Shown one piece after another: positions 22,476-32,411 of a DNA stretch of 64,000 bases. How positions within the stretch are numbered: position 1 is the stretch's first letter; every line of letters starts with the position of its first letter. The notes below the pieces were generated by a model. It saw only the letters and a list, made by a program, of their open reading frames with translations, was not told the origin of the DNA and did not search any database. The position numbers and the translations under genes are program-made. Source of the DNA: Bacillus xiamenensis (GTDB lineage: Bacteria > Bacillota > Bacilli > Bacillales > Bacillaceae); the NCBI RefSeq assembly GCF_000300535.1, contig NZ_AMSH01000005.1, positions 62,001 through 126,000 of the forward strand, in the 5' to 3' direction.

Positions 22476-23321
22476 TCATTGAAGGAACACCTTCAATTGT
22501 TCCACAGCTCTTTGGACAGCGGAGTCCTCACACGTTTCTAAATTTGTCAGCATCCCTTGAATGACCGGTTTGCGGGGCTGATCTTTGGCCAGTTCTTCTT
22601 CAATCACTTCAATGGATACAAGGGTATCATCAGATAAAAGATGTTCAGATTTTAACAATCGAAGATCTTCTTGAAGAGTAGCGGCATTTGGAGCTTCATC
22701 ATCCCAAATGTTTTGCTTCAGAATTGGCTTCGCATGAGAACGAAGAAGCCCATGAACCAAATCATCAAATCGGTCGAGAATAAAGGATGAGAGCTCATCA
22801 CATGATAATTGCATCTGATCTTGCAAAAGCAGTATCTGCACATAAGATTGGATGATTCCTTGAATCATGACTGACAGGTCAGTTATATATGGTTCGATCT
22901 CCTGTCCATACGTGGTCAAAATAGAAATTTGGATTTCATCATTCATCTGCTTTTTAACCGTTTTGGAATACTTTTTAATTTGCTGGTTTTCCGGAATAAT
23001 GTTCTCGCTGAGGATCAAAATGATAAAATCCTTGTTCTCAGCAAAGTGTTGAAACTGTTCAGCGATTTGTTTCTGAAAAATCTCTCTAGGCGCAAGATGC
23101 TGATTCTCTTTTCGAATCTTTTCAATACTTTGCATAGACGTGTCGATATAATATTCAAACGCTCGGTTGAAAAGCTGTTCTTTTGATTTGAAATGCAAGT
23201 AAAATGCACCTTTGGATATTCCGCATTCATCTGCAATTTCCTGAATGGTCGTAGAAGAAAAACCCTTTTTCGCAAACAACTGGATGCTTGCTTTAATGAT
23301 TTTTTCTTTTTTTTCGTTCAT
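22476..23321 (-). CDS. yerO: TetR-family repressor YerO
   Basis: A 281-residue TetR-type regulator. The N-terminal helix-turn-helix is visible at about residues 22-45 (TTIQEIADECGISKGAFYLHFKSKE). It is divergent from the RND pump swrC, the same arrangement as in B. subtilis, where YerO represses swrC. A TGAC-N6-GTCA inverted repeat at the swrC start site is the likely operator. The C-terminal ligand domain is longer than in small TetR proteins, as usual for YerO. Confidence 0.9.
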   Translation of the reverse strand: MNEKKEKIIKASIQLFAKKGFSSTTIQEIADECGISKGAFYLHFKSKEQLFNRAFEYYIDTSMQSIEKIRKENQHLAPREIFQKQIAEQFQHFAENKDFIILILSENIIPENQQIKKYSKTVKKQMNDEIQISILTTYGQEIEPYITDLSVMIQGIIQSYVQILLLQDQMQLSCDELSSFILDRFDDLVHGLLRSHAKPILKQNIWDDEAPNAATLQEDLRLLKSEHLLSDDTLVSIEVIEEELAKDQPRKPVIQGMLTNLETCEDSAVQRAVEQLKVFLQ

Positions 23322-23373
23322 GAAATAAGGCCCCTTCAGCTTTAGAATGTTACGTCAAACGCAAGTGAAATGG

Positions 23374-23403
23374 TTGACGACATTGTATATCACCGTTTAT
23401 TAT
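23374..23403 (+). promoter_or_regulatory. Promoter of swrC
   Basis: TTGACG (23374-23379), an 18-bp spacer and TATTAT (23398-23403). It lies 50 bp upstream of the swrC ATG in the divergent yerO-swrC region. Confidence 0.6.
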
Positions 23404-23412
23404 GATATAGAA

Positions 23413-23426
23413 TGACCAGTCAGTCA
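23413..23426 (+). promoter_or_regulatory. Likely YerO operator overlapping the swrC transcription start
   Basis: TGAC (23413-23416), six bases, then GTCA (23423-23426): an exact inverted repeat of TetR-operator size placed 10 bp after the -10 box, where bound repressor would block initiation. Assignment to YerO is inferred from divergent adjacency. Confidence 0.55.
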
Positions 23427-23452
23427 ATACATAAAGGGAAATGGAGGACATA

Positions 23453-26400
23453 ATGAATTCGATCATCAATTTTGTATTAAAGAACAAGTTCGCTGTATGG
23501 CTCATGACGATTATCGTAACAGTTGCTGGTCTATATGCCGGATTGAATATGAAACAAGAATCAATCCCTAATATCAACACTCCAGTCATTACGGTTTCTA
23601 CAACGTATCCTGGTGCAACGCCGGACGAAGTATCAGATAAAGTGACAGATCCAATTGAGAAGTCTATACAAAACCTCAATGGGATCAAAGTGGTCACTTC
23701 CAATTCTTTTGAGAATGCCTCATCAATTCAAATCGAGTACGATTACAACAAAGATATGGATGAAGCAAAGAAGGAAATTGAAGATGCCATTAGCAATATC
23801 AATTTTCCTGAAAATGCAGAACAACCGAAAATCGCTCGCTTTAGTATTAACGCAATTCCAATCTTAGCACTCAGTGTCTCGGGTGATAAAGAATCATTAG
23901 AAGACCTTACACAAAAAGTGGAAGATGACCTTGTTCCTTCGCTTGAAGGATTAGATGGTGTATCTTCTGTCGAAGCTTCAGGACAGCAAATTAAAGAAGT
24001 GGAATTTTCTTTTAAACAAAAGAAATTGAAAGAATACGGTTTAGATGAAGAAACTGTCCAAAACATGATCAAAGGCTCTGATGTCAATGTACCATTAGGG
24101 TTATACACATTTGGGAGCAAGCAAAAATCAGTCGTAGTGGACGGTAATATTTTAAGCGTCAAAGATTTGAAGAACATGCGAATTCCTGTTACATCAAGTG
24201 CAACAGCAGGAGATGGATCGTCTTCTAGCAGCTCAGGAAATGCAGATACCCAAGGTGCTGAGCAGCAGGCTGGAAGTGCAAGTCAGCAGCAAACAGGTCT
24301 AGGCGCAGCAAGCAGTCAATCTGTAGAGCTACCGACAATTAAGCTTTCTGAGATTGCAGATATTAAAGTTGTGAAAGAAGCAGAATCGATTTCTAGAACG
24401 AATGGAAAAGACAGTATCGGTCTGCAAATTGTGAAAGGCTCTGATGCCAACACAGTGAGTGTAGCAGAAGAAGTCACAAAAGAGCTTGAGAAATTCAAAA
24501 AAGACAACAAAGGCATCAAAGTAAGCACCACATATGATCAGGCAGAGCCGATTAAAGAGTCTGTCAGCACAATGCTGAACAAGGCGATCATCGGAGCAAT
24601 CTTTGCGATCATTATCATTCTCTTGTTCCTGCGAGATATCAAATCAACATTAATTTCGGTGATTTCCATTCCGTTATCCCTGTTGATTGCTGTTTTATTA
24701 TTAAATCAGCTGGATATCACATTAAATATCATGACACTTGGTGCTATGACCGTCGCCATTGGGCGCGTTGTCGATGATTCGATTGTCGTCATAGAAAACA
24801 TCTATCGGCGAATGGCATTAAAGAATGAACCGTTAAAAGGCAAAGCACTCGTCAGAGAAGCTACGAAAGAAATGTTTATCCCGATTATGTCTTCGACGAT
24901 TGTCACAATTGCGGTGTTCTTACCGTTAGCACTTGTGGGTGGAATGATTGGTGAACTATTCATCCCATTTGCATTAACGATTGTGTTTGCTTTACTTGCT
25001 TCTCTGCTTGTCGCCATTACAATTGTACCAATGATGGCTCACAGCCTATTTAAAAAGAACCTGTATGGCAAAGCGAAAAAGGTAAAAGAACATAAACCAA
25101 GCAGGCTTGCCGGCGGTTATAGACGGATACTCAATTGGACCCTTAATCATAAATGGATTACATCAGGAATTGCGATTCTCATGCTTGTCGGAAGTTTATT
25201 CCTAGCACCACTTGTCGGCGTCAGCTTCTTACCGCAAGAAGCGGAAAAAACGGCGATGGTGACATACACGCCAGAGCCAGGACAAACGAGAGAACAAGCA
25301 ATTGATGAAACGAAAAAAGCAGAAGAATACTTAATGAAACGTGACCATGTCAATACGGTTCAATATTCATTAGGCTCTTCAAATGCACTGACAGCAAGTG
25401 TTGGCGGCAATTCTAACGGTGCGTTATTCTTCGTCCAATATGATGATGACACACCGAATTTCGATAAAGAAAAAGATCGTGTGGTCAAAGCCCTGCAAGA
25501 CAAAACGTCTAAAGGGGAATGGAAATCACAAGACTTCTCATCTGCTGGCGCAAGTAATACAGTGACGTACTATGTGTACGGTGACAAGGTCAGTGATATT
25601 GAAGGGACAGTCAAAGATGTCGAGAACATTTTAAAAGATGAGAAGAACCTGAAAAACGTCAGCACAAGCTTATCTGAGAAATATGACGAATATACGTTCA
25701 ATGCAGATCAAGAAAAACTGGCGAAGCTAGGCTTAACGGCTTCACAAATCGCACAGGCGATTGCTCCTCAAAGCAGTGAAACAACACTGACGAAAGTAAC
25801 AGAGGACGGCAAAGAACTGGATGTGAAGCTTCAAACGGAAAAAGATGAATATAAGAGCAAAAAAGATTTAGAGAATAAAAAGATCACAACACCGACAGGG
25901 CAAGAAGTCCGAATTGGTGATGTCGTGGAAGTGAAAGATGGCACGACAGCAAACACTGTGACAAAGCGTGATGGAAAAATTTACGCAGAAGTGTCTGGTG
26001 ACATGACGACAGATGATGTATCAAAAGTGACACAGGATGTTCAGAAGAAAGTCGATAAGCTTGATTTGAAATCTGACGTTACGATTGATACAGGCGGTGT
26101 AAGTGCGGATATTCAAGAATCCTTTACACAGCTAGGGCTCGCAATGCTTGCAGCAATTGCCATTGTATACCTCGTTCTCGTCATTACATTTGGCGGAGGT
26201 CTTGCACCATTTGCCATTCTGTTCTCGCTTCCATTTACGATTATTGGTGCACTCGTTGGATTGTTTGTAGCGAAAGAAACCATCAGTTTAAATGCCATGA
26301 TTGGATTGCTCATGCTGATCGGAATCGTTGTGACAAATGCCATTGTCTTGATTGACCGCGTCATACACAAAGAACAAGAAGGTCTTTCAACAAGAGAAGC

Positions 26401-26644
26401 GTTACTTGAAGCAGGTACAACAAGGTTACGTCCAATCTTAATGACGGCACTTGCAACGATCGGTGCGCTGCTGCCACTCGCATTAGGCTTTGAAGGCGGA
26501 AGCCAGATCGTATCAAAAGGACTTGGTGTCACCGTTATTGGCGGTTTAACAAGTTCTACACTTCTCACATTGGTCATCGTACCAATCGTGTATGAAATCC
26601 TAAGCAAATTTAGACGTAAGAAAAAGTACGCAGAAGAAGAGTAA
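23453..26644 (+). CDS. swrC: RND-family efflux pump SwrC
   Basis: A 1063-residue RND transporter with 12 predicted transmembrane helices: one near the N-terminus, a block near residues 335-535, another near 555, and the last block near 880-1050. AVGRVVDDSIVVIENIYRRM-type motif (here AIGRVVDDSIVVIENIYRR) and two large extracytoplasmic porter loops are intact. A serine/glutamine-rich insert lies near residues 258-293. In B. subtilis SwrC exports surfactin and supports swarming. ATG 23453 follows TGGAGGAC; an ATG at 23441 overlaps that site and is rejected. Controlled by divergent yerO. Confidence 0.95.
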   Translation: MNSIINFVLKNKFAVWLMTIIVTVAGLYAGLNMKQESIPNINTPVITVSTTYPGATPDEVSDKVTDPIEKSIQNLNGIKVVTSNSFENASSIQIEYDYNKDMDEAKKEIEDAISNINFPENAEQPKIARFSINAIPILALSVSGDKESLEDLTQKVEDDLVPSLEGLDGVSSVEASGQQIKEVEFSFKQKKLKEYGLDEETVQNMIKGSDVNVPLGLYTFGSKQKSVVVDGNILSVKDLKNMRIPVTSSATAGDGSSSSSSGNADTQGAEQQAGSASQQQTGLGAASSQSVELPTIKLSEIADIKVVKEAESISRTNGKDSIGLQIVKGSDANTVSVAEEVTKELEKFKKDNKGIKVSTTYDQAEPIKESVSTMLNKAIIGAIFAIIIILLFLRDIKSTLISVISIPLSLLIAVLLLNQLDITLNIMTLGAMTVAIGRVVDDSIVVIENIYRRMALKNEPLKGKALVREATKEMFIPIMSSTIVTIAVFLPLALVGGMIGELFIPFALTIVFALLASLLVAITIVPMMAHSLFKKNLYGKAKKVKEHKPSRLAGGYRRILNWTLNHKWITSGIAILMLVGSLFLAPLVGVSFLPQEAEKTAMVTYTPEPGQTREQAIDETKKAEEYLMKRDHVNTVQYSLGSSNALTASVGGNSNGALFFVQYDDDTPNFDKEKDRVVKALQDKTSKGEWKSQDFSSAGASNTVTYYVYGDKVSDIEGTVKDVENILKDEKNLKNVSTSLSEKYDEYTFNADQEKLAKLGLTASQIAQAIAPQSSETTLTKVTEDGKELDVKLQTEKDEYKSKKDLENKKITTPTGQEVRIGDVVEVKDGTTANTVTKRDGKIYAEVSGDMTTDDVSKVTQDVQKKVDKLDLKSDVTIDTGGVSADIQESFTQLGLAMLAAIAIVYLVLVITFGGGLAPFAILFSLPFTIIGALVGLFVAKETISLNAMIGLLMLIGIVVTNAIVLIDRVIHKEQEGLSTREALLEAGTTRLRPILMTALATIGALLPLALGFEGGSQIVSKGLGVTVIGGLTSSTLLTLVIVPIVYEILSKFRRKKKYAEEE

Positions 26645-26648
26645 GAGG

Positions 26649-26676
26649 AAGCCCCGCTCATTGGCGGGGTTTTTTA
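26649..26676 (+). terminator. Terminator of swrC
   Basis: CCCCGC (26652-26657) pairs with GCGGGG (26664-26669), followed by TTTTTT. Confidence 0.85.
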
Positions 26677-27627
26677 TGTTGAAATCTGACAAACCGCTTT
26701 TCTCATGAGCTCTTCAAACGCTTGGAAAAATGCATCACGATCGACATGGTCGATCACTTGAATGGATTTTCCATCTGGATGTTCTTCGGTACGTCCTTGC
26801 CTTGGTGTTTCAGTGTAAACGATCGCGTTCATCTCTTTTGAACGGGTAAATGATGAGGAAGCAAGAGTGATGGTTGTCAGCACATCCCATAAGTAGTAAG
26901 TCGAGTTCGTTTCGTGATGAATGAGTGGCGGACAAAAGGCATAACACTGTCCAATAAAATCTATTCCAATATGAGAGCGGAGGGAAGCCCAGCGTTGTCG
27001 TACATCAAGTGTGAGCGGGACTTGATTCGTGCTTTCAAGTGCGACCATTTCAATTGGAAAACGCTCTTGAAAGACGGTGCTGACAGCATAGGGGTCCCAA
27101 AAGGCATTCCATTCGGCTGTTCCATCATGCTCGGGTTCTTCGACATTGCCTTTTTCAAGGAATGTGCCGCCCATCCATACCAGTTTCTCAATTTTATTTG
27201 AGATGGAGGGATCTTCTTCTAAGGCACGTGCAAAGTCTGTGAGCGGACCTGTAAAGAGCAGGGTGACAGGTTCTGTTGCCTTTTTAACCGTTTCAATCAG
27301 ATGAAGATGGGCTGGAAGTTTGGATACTTTTGTATCAACAGCGCCTTTTTCGTTTAAAATCGGCAGTGCATCTACATAAAAGGCATGCATGCGCCATTCC
27401 TTTGGAAATGGATTGACACCTCTAGAGTTGGAAGCAGCGACCTCAATCTCATAAGGACTAAATCGATCAATGATTTTCTGAGACGCACTCAGCGCAGGCT
27501 CTAAATAACAATCAGCAGGAATCACAGACACCCCAATGACTTTCAGGTGCTCCATTTGAAGAAGCAGGAATAAGGAGACGAGGTCATCAACACCGCCGTC
27601 ATGATTGAAATAGACAGGTTTTTTCAT
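26674..27627 (-). CDS. Inosine/uridine-preferring nucleoside hydrolase family protein
   Basis: A 317-residue IUNH-family protein. The N-terminal HDGGVDDLVSLFLLLQ corresponds to the calcium-binding DTDxGxDD motif of nucleoside hydrolases, with His-Asp replacing the first Asp pair. LLFTGPLTDFARAL is a second family signature. It should cleave N-glycosidic bonds of ribonucleosides; because the first Asp is replaced by Asn-His (NHDGGVDD), the substrate could differ from classical IunH. Inserted between swrC and dgkB, a place where B. subtilis has no such gene as far as I recall. Confidence 0.8.
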   Translation of the reverse strand: MKKPVYFNHDGGVDDLVSLFLLLQMEHLKVIGVSVIPADCYLEPALSASQKIIDRFSPYEIEVAASNSRGVNPFPKEWRMHAFYVDALPILNEKGAVDTKVSKLPAHLHLIETVKKATEPVTLLFTGPLTDFARALEEDPSISNKIEKLVWMGGTFLEKGNVEEPEHDGTAEWNAFWDPYAVSTVFQERFPIEMVALESTNQVPLTLDVRQRWASLRSHIGIDFIGQCYAFCPPLIHHETNSTYYLWDVLTTITLASSSFTRSKEMNAIVYTETPRQGRTEEHPDGKSIQVIDHVDRDAFFQAFEELMRKAVCQIST

Positions 27628-27726
27628 CGCATACCATCCTTTTCATCGTTTTCTTTTATCTTATCAGAATGCTTATCTGTTGAGGGAAACGTGCCATGAG
27701 ATTTCAAATATTAGGGGATTGTTCAG

Positions 27727-27754
27727 TTGCCATTTTCAAAACTCATAGTATAAT
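27727..27754 (+). promoter_or_regulatory. SigA promoter of dgkB
   Basis: TTGCCA (27727-27732), a 16-bp spacer and TATAAT (27749-27754). Confidence 0.65.
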
Positions 27755-27808
27755 TAAAGGTTGTTAGTGGTGAAAATAGATTGCATAATGATAATAGGAT
27801 GATGATGA

Positions 27809-28717
27809 ATGAAACGTGCTCGAATTATATACAATCCGACATCTGGGCGTGAACTCTTTAAGAAGAATTTACCGCAGGTTTTGCAAAAATTTGAACAGGC
27901 TGGCTATGAAACATCTTGTCATGCGACGACATGTGCAGGAGATGCAACACAAGCAGCAGAAAAAGCTGCACAGAGAGATTTTGATTTAATTGTAGCAGCA
28001 GGTGGAGACGGCACGATCAATGAAGTCGTCAATGGATTAGCACCGCTTGAAAAAAGACCAAAATTAGGTATCATTCCAGTAGGAACAACAAATGACTTTG
28101 CAAGAGCACTTGGCATTCCAAGAGAAGATATATTAAAAGCAACAGATGCCATCATTGATGGAGTAGCAAAGCCGCTTGATATCGGTAAAGTGAATGGCCA
28201 ATATTTCATTAATATTGCAGGAGGCGGCCGATTAACAGAGCTGACCTATGAAGTGCCTAGTAAGCTGAAAACCATGCTAGGACAGCTTGCTTATTATTTG
28301 AAAGGCATGGAGATGCTTCCTTCCATCCGCCCGACAGAAGTCGAAATTGAATATGACGGCAAATTGTTTCATGGAGAAATCATGCTGTTTCTTGTTTCAC
28401 TAACAAACTCAGTAGGCGGCTTTGAAAAGCTGGCACCAGATTCCATATTAGATGACGGTATGTTTGATTTGATTATTTTAAAGAAGGTCAATCTAGCAGA
28501 AGCCATTCGAGTGGTCAGCCTTGCACTTCGAGGCGAGCATATTCATGATAACAATGTCATCTACGCAAAAGCGAATCGCGTGAAAGTAGATGTAAAAGAT
28601 AAAATGCAATTGAATTTAGATGGTGAATACGGCGGCATGCTGCCAGGTGAATTTGAAAACCTATATCGCCATATTGAATTTATTGTGCCAAAAGCAACAG
28701 CTGAAAAAATAGGGTGA
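27809..28717 (+). CDS. dgkB: Diacylglycerol kinase DgkB
   Basis: A 302-residue soluble lipid kinase. YNPTSG at the start and AAGGDGTINEVVNG near residues 64-77 form the NAD-kinase/DAGK nucleotide-binding fold; LGIIPVGTTNDFARALG follows. In B. subtilis DgkB (YerQ) recycles diacylglycerol released when phosphatidylglycerol donates glycerol phosphate to lipoteichoic acid. ATG has GATGATGA upstream, a rather weak ribosome binding site. Next to rlmCD as in B. subtilis. Confidence 0.94.
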   Translation: MKRARIIYNPTSGRELFKKNLPQVLQKFEQAGYETSCHATTCAGDATQAAEKAAQRDFDLIVAAGGDGTINEVVNGLAPLEKRPKLGIIPVGTTNDFARALGIPREDILKATDAIIDGVAKPLDIGKVNGQYFINIAGGGRLTELTYEVPSKLKTMLGQLAYYLKGMEMLPSIRPTEVEIEYDGKLFHGEIMLFLVSLTNSVGGFEKLAPDSILDDGMFDLIILKKVNLAEAIRVVSLALRGEHIHDNNVIYAKANRVKVDVKDKMQLNLDGEYGGMLPGEFENLYRHIEFIVPKATAEKIG

Positions 28718-28775
28718 AGACTGAACTTGGTTCCTTATGGCGACCAAGTTTTTCTTTGCAAATGAGGTGATAAAA

Positions 28776-30155
28776 TTGGTGAAAATGAAACCGCCCGTTC
28801 AAAAAAATGAATACTACAATGTCACCTTCGAAGACTTAACGCACGAAGGTGCAGGAGTAGCGAAAATTGAAGGCTTCCCTGTCTTTGTACCGAATGCCCT
28901 TCCTGACGAACAAGGAAAAATCAAAGTCACACGTGTCAAAAAAGGATTTGCTTTTGGACGACTCATGGAGCTGACAAAGGAAAGTCAGCACAGGCAAGAT
29001 GCGCCATGTCCCATTTACAAGCAGTGCGGCGGCTGTCAAATTCAGCATATGAGCTATGAAGGTCAGCTGAAATTTAAACACAAACAAGTAAAGGACGTAT
29101 TGGAGCGGATCGGCAAGCTTGATATGAGCCGTGTAAAAGTTCATCCTGTACTCGGCATGGAAGATCCTTGGAATTACCGAAACAAAGCACAAGTTCCAGT
29201 TGGTGAACGTGAAGGCGGGCTCGTTGCTGGTTTCTATCAGCAGCGAACGCATGAAATCATTGATATGGAAAAATGTTTGATCCAGCAGTCAGAAAATGAC
29301 GAAGCGGTACAGGCAGTAAAAGACATCTGTAATGCATTTGGCATTAAAGCATATAACGAAGAGAGGCACAAAGGCTGGTTGCGTCATGTCATGGTTCGCT
29401 ACGGCATTGCAACAGGTGAAATGATGGTTGTGTTTGTCACAAGAACGGCTAATTTTCCGCAAAAGCAGCAGGTGATTGAGCAAATTATAGCACGCTTCCC
29501 ACACGTTCGGTCAATTGTGCAAAACGTGAATTCAAAGAAAACAAATGTCATTTTCGGAGACGAAACGACCGTTTTATGGGGAGAAGAATACATTTATGAT
29601 ACGATTGGCGACATCAAATTTGCGATTTCAGCCCGATCATTTTATCAAGTGAATCCAGCTCAAACAAAGGTGCTTTATGACAAAGCGCTTGAATATGCCG
29701 AGCTGCAAGGCGAAGAAACCGTTATTGATGCATACTGCGGAATCGGTACGATTTCCTTATTTCTCGCACAAAAAGCAGGTAGAGTATACGGTGTAGAAAT
29801 TGTGCCAGAAGCAATTGAAGATGCAAAACGAAATGCTTCCTTAAACGGGATTAAAAACGTCGAATTTGCAGTTGGTGAAGCAGAAACTGTTATCCCAAAC
29901 TGGTACAAAGAAGGTATCAAAGCAGATACATTAGTCGTTGATCCCCCAAGAAAGGGCTGTGATGAAGCATTGCTTGACACAATCATCAAGATGAAACCAA
30001 ACCGTGTTGTTTACGTGTCCTGTAACCCTGGGACGCTTGCTCGTGATTTGCGTATTCTTGAGGATGGTGGGTATGTGACGGAGGAAGTGCAGCCTGTGGA
30101 TATGTTTCCGCATACGAGTCATGTGGAGTGTGTGGCAAGTCTTGTGATTAATTAG
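28776..30155 (+). CDS. rlmCD: 23S rRNA (uracil-C5) methyltransferase RlmCD
   Basis: A 459-residue RumA-type enzyme. N-terminal TRAM domain (about 1-65), iron-sulfur cysteines in [13 protein letters not shown] domain with [19 protein letters not shown], and the catalytic cysteine in [11 protein letters not shown]. The B. subtilis orthologue (YefA) methylates 23S rRNA uracils 747 and 1939. TTG 28776 is chosen because GAGG (28764-28767) sits 8 nt upstream and it yields the same 459 residues; ATG 28737 and ATG 28785 are poorly spaced. Confidence 0.93.
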   Translation: MVKMKPPVQKNEYYNVTFEDLTHEGAGVAKIEGFPVFVPNALPDEQGKIKVTRVKKGFAFGRLMELTKESQHRQDAPCPIYKQCGGCQIQHMSYEGQLKFKHKQVKDVLERIGKLDMSRVKVHPVLGMEDPWNYRNKAQVPVGEREGGLVAGFYQQRTHEIIDMEKCLIQQSENDEAVQAVKDICNAFGIKAYNEERHKGWLRHVMVRYGIATGEMMVVFVTRTANFPQKQQVIEQIIARFPHVRSIVQNVNSKKTNVIFGDETTVLWGEEYIYDTIGDIKFAISARSFYQVNPAQTKVLYDKALEYAELQGEETVIDAYCGIGTISLFLAQKAGRVYGVEIVPEAIEDAKRNASLNGIKNVEFAVGEAETVIPNWYKEGIKADTLVVDPPRKGCDEALLDTIIKMKPNRVVYVSCNPGTLARDLRILEDGGYVTEEVQPVDMFPHTSHVECVASLVIN

Positions 30156-30169
30156 TAATGTATTGAAGC

Positions 30170-30211
30170 ATCCCGATTTCGTGATATTAAACCGACATCG
30201 GGATATTTTTA
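30170..30211 (+). terminator. Terminator of rlmCD
   Basis: ATCCCGAT (30170-30177) pairs with ATCGGGAT (30197-30204), 19-nt loop, T-rich tail. Confidence 0.7.
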
Positions 30212-30274
30212 TTTTCGCTTGCTCTACTTGAATAAAAAACGGTAATCGTGGATCAAAAATGAATATTTGTCCAG

Positions 30275-30334
30275 CATTTGGTTACCAAATGTCCCTTTTT
30301 GCAATTTTGCCACGTTCATATTAAAGTATATAAT
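30275..30334 (+). promoter_or_regulatory. Promoter and upstream palindrome of the dihydrouridine synthase gene
   Basis: TTGCCA (30307-30312), a 16-bp spacer and TATAAT (30329-30334) form a good SigA promoter. Fifteen bp upstream of the -35 is a perfect palindrome, CATTTGGT-T-ACCAAATG (30275-30291), of regulator-site size. Confidence 0.6.
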
Positions 30335-30409
30335 GATAAAAATTGCTGAAAGAATTTACAGAAGGACATGCCCTTTAGGCGCTATGTCATGAGAGGAATT
30401 GAACGAAAG

Positions 30410-31384
30410 ATGAATCAAAATTTCTGGCGTGATTTGCCACGGCCATTTTTTATATTAGCACCAATGGAAGAAGTGACAGATGTTGTGTTTCGTCATGTTG
30501 TGAGTGAGGCGGCGAGACCGGATGTGTTTTTTACAGAGTTTACGAACAGTGAAAGTTATTGCCACCCTGATGGCATTCAAAGTGTGAAGGGCCGTTTAAC
30601 GTTTACAGAGGATGAGCAGCCGATTGTTGCTCATATTTGGGGAGACAAACCTGAGAACTTTAGACAAATGAGCATTGGAATGGCGGAATTAGGTTTTCAG
30701 GGGCTTGATATTAATATGGGCTGTCCTGTCCCAAATGTCACACAAAACGGGAAGGGCAGTGGCTTGATTCTTCGCCCAGACGTTGCGGCAGAGCTAATTC
30801 AAGCGGCAAAAGCAGGGGGATTACCTGTTAGTGTGAAAACAAGACTAGGATTTACAGAGGTCGATGAATGGCGCGGGTGGCTCAGACACATTTTGGAGCA
30901 AGACATTGTGAATTTATCGATCCATCTTCGCACAAGAAAGGAAATGAGCCAAGTGGATGCGCATTGGGAGCTCATTCCTGAGATAAAAAAACTGCGTGAT
31001 GAAGTAGCTCCTGATACGCTTTTGACAATCAATGGTGATATTCCTGACCGTCAAACTGGCTTAAAGCTCGCTGAGCAGTATGGAGTGGACGGAGTGATGA
31101 TTGGGCGCGGGATTTTCCATAACCCCTTTGCCTTTGAAAAAGAGCCGAAGGAGCATACGAGTGATGAATTGCTTGGTCTTTTAAGATTGCATCTTGATCT
31201 CCATGATCAATACTCCTCACTAGGTCTGCGTCCGTTCAAGGCGCTTCACCGTTTCTTTAAGATTTATGTGAAAGGGTTCAGAGGAGCGAGTTTCTTAAGA
31301 AATCAATTAATGAACACATCGTCAACAGATGAAGTGCGTGCAATGCTTGATGAATTTGAAGCGAGAAATAACGAACAATCATGA
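30410..31384 (+). CDS. tRNA-dihydrouridine synthase family protein
   Basis: A 324-residue FMN-dependent Dus enzyme. [13 protein letters not shown] at the N-terminus, [19 protein letters not shown] with the catalytic cysteine near residue 105, VKTRLGF and the FMN-phosphate motif NGD...[12 protein letters not shown] are all present. It reduces a uridine of tRNA to dihydrouridine. ATG 30410 is preferred over an upstream in-frame ATG (30368) because the family start falls here and GAGAGGAA precedes it. Which Dus class and which tRNA position is not clear. Single gene with its own promoter and terminator. Confidence 0.88.
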   Translation: MNQNFWRDLPRPFFILAPMEEVTDVVFRHVVSEAARPDVFFTEFTNSESYCHPDGIQSVKGRLTFTEDEQPIVAHIWGDKPENFRQMSIGMAELGFQGLDINMGCPVPNVTQNGKGSGLILRPDVAAELIQAAKAGGLPVSVKTRLGFTEVDEWRGWLRHILEQDIVNLSIHLRTRKEMSQVDAHWELIPEIKKLRDEVAPDTLLTINGDIPDRQTGLKLAEQYGVDGVMIGRGIFHNPFAFEKEPKEHTSDELLGLLRLHLDLHDQYSSLGLRPFKALHRFFKIYVKGFRGASFLRNQLMNTSSTDEVRAMLDEFEARNNEQS

Positions 31385-31387
31385 TGA

Positions 31388-31418
31388 AAAAGAGGAGGGG
31401 TAACCCTTCTCTTTTTTT
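31388..31418 (+). terminator. Terminator of the dus gene
   Basis: AAAGAGGAGGG pairs with CCCTTCTCTTT (one G-T pair), then a T run. Confidence 0.8.
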
Positions 31419-31489
31419 ATGAATAGGACTATTAAACTAGTAGCTCAAATGGTAAGATGAGATAGAAATGACAATTGGAGGTATTTTAT

Positions 31490-32347
31490 TTGAAACCATT
31501 TTGGGATACAGACAGAGAAAGTGAAGAGACATTTAAGAAAATCAATGAAAAAGGCATTGCAAAAGCGGAAAAGAAGCTAGGCGTCATCTTGCCTGATACA
31601 TATAAGAAACTTATTCTTGAACAAAATGGCGGGTATACCCTGAATAACGCTTTTCCAACGGACCAGCCGAATGGATGGGCAGAGGATCATGTGTCATTTG
31701 ATCATTTAAGAGGAATTGCCAAAGGTGAAGGCATAATGGATAGCGATTATTTAATAGAAGAATGGGAATTGCCTGAGGGACTTGTGCTTATTTGTGGGGA
31801 TGGTCATACGTGGATCGCTTTGGATTATAGAGAAACAAAGGAGCATCCGCCGGTTCATTACTTTGATCTAGAATATGAGACGGATTTCAAATTAGCGGAT
31901 TCGTTTGATGAACTGATTGCTGGGCATTATACCGCAGAGGATAGCTTAGAAGATGGGATGTCGGATGAAGAGTGGCAGGCTGAATATGAAAAGCAGAATC
32001 CGCCATTATCAAAAGAAGAAGTGAAGGACATATTCATCACCAAAGACCCTGAACAGCTTTCAAAAATTACAAATTACCAAGTGAAACACATTGATGATAT
32101 TAAGTGGATCTTTTCTGAAGTAGAAACATACATGCACTCCATTCAAGACGAAGAAATGGTAACGACTGCTGGGTGGGCGCTGAATACGATCTTTATATTG
32201 AATGAAGAAATGATTAAGAAGAATATGGATGTTGTCCAAAATGTATGTCGTTTTGCGGAACACTTGAATCAATCAGAAATTCATGAATTGCGGGATATTG
32301 CCTTTAATATATCAATCGCGTTGGAATTTGATTTAGAGGAGTCATAA
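31490..32347 (+). CDS. SMI1/KNR4-family protein with an extra C-terminal helical domain
   Basis: A 285-residue protein. Residues 15-150 match the SMI1/KNR4 (SUKH) fold: AEKKLGVILPDTYKKLILEQNGG, then GLVLICGDGHTWIALDYR. Many SUKH proteins are immunity proteins against secreted polymorphic toxins, others are regulators. The remainder (about 170-285) is an acidic, leucine-rich helical domain (VETYMHSIQDEEM...SEIHELRDIAFNIS) not found in the shorter family members. TTG 31490 follows TTGGAGG. No toxin gene is adjacent. Role unknown. Confidence 0.75.
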   Translation: MKPFWDTDRESEETFKKINEKGIAKAEKKLGVILPDTYKKLILEQNGGYTLNNAFPTDQPNGWAEDHVSFDHLRGIAKGEGIMDSDYLIEEWELPEGLVLICGDGHTWIALDYRETKEHPPVHYFDLEYETDFKLADSFDELIAGHYTAEDSLEDGMSDEEWQAEYEKQNPPLSKEEVKDIFITKDPEQLSKITNYQVKHIDDIKWIFSEVETYMHSIQDEEMVTTAGWALNTIFILNEEMIKKNMDVVQNVCRFAEHLNQSEIHELRDIAFNISIALEFDLEES

Positions 32348-32370
32348 ATCTTTCTTTTTTAGTTAGAAAA

Positions 32371-32400
32371 CAAAAGTCCCCCTTTTACTAAAAAGGGGGT
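32371..32400 (-). terminator. Terminator between the SMI1/KNR4 gene and the next minus-strand gene
   Basis: CCCCCTTTT (32378-32386) pairs with AAAAGGGGG (32391-32399); T-rich on the minus strand. Confidence 0.7.
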
Positions 32401-32411
32401 CACCAATTCCT

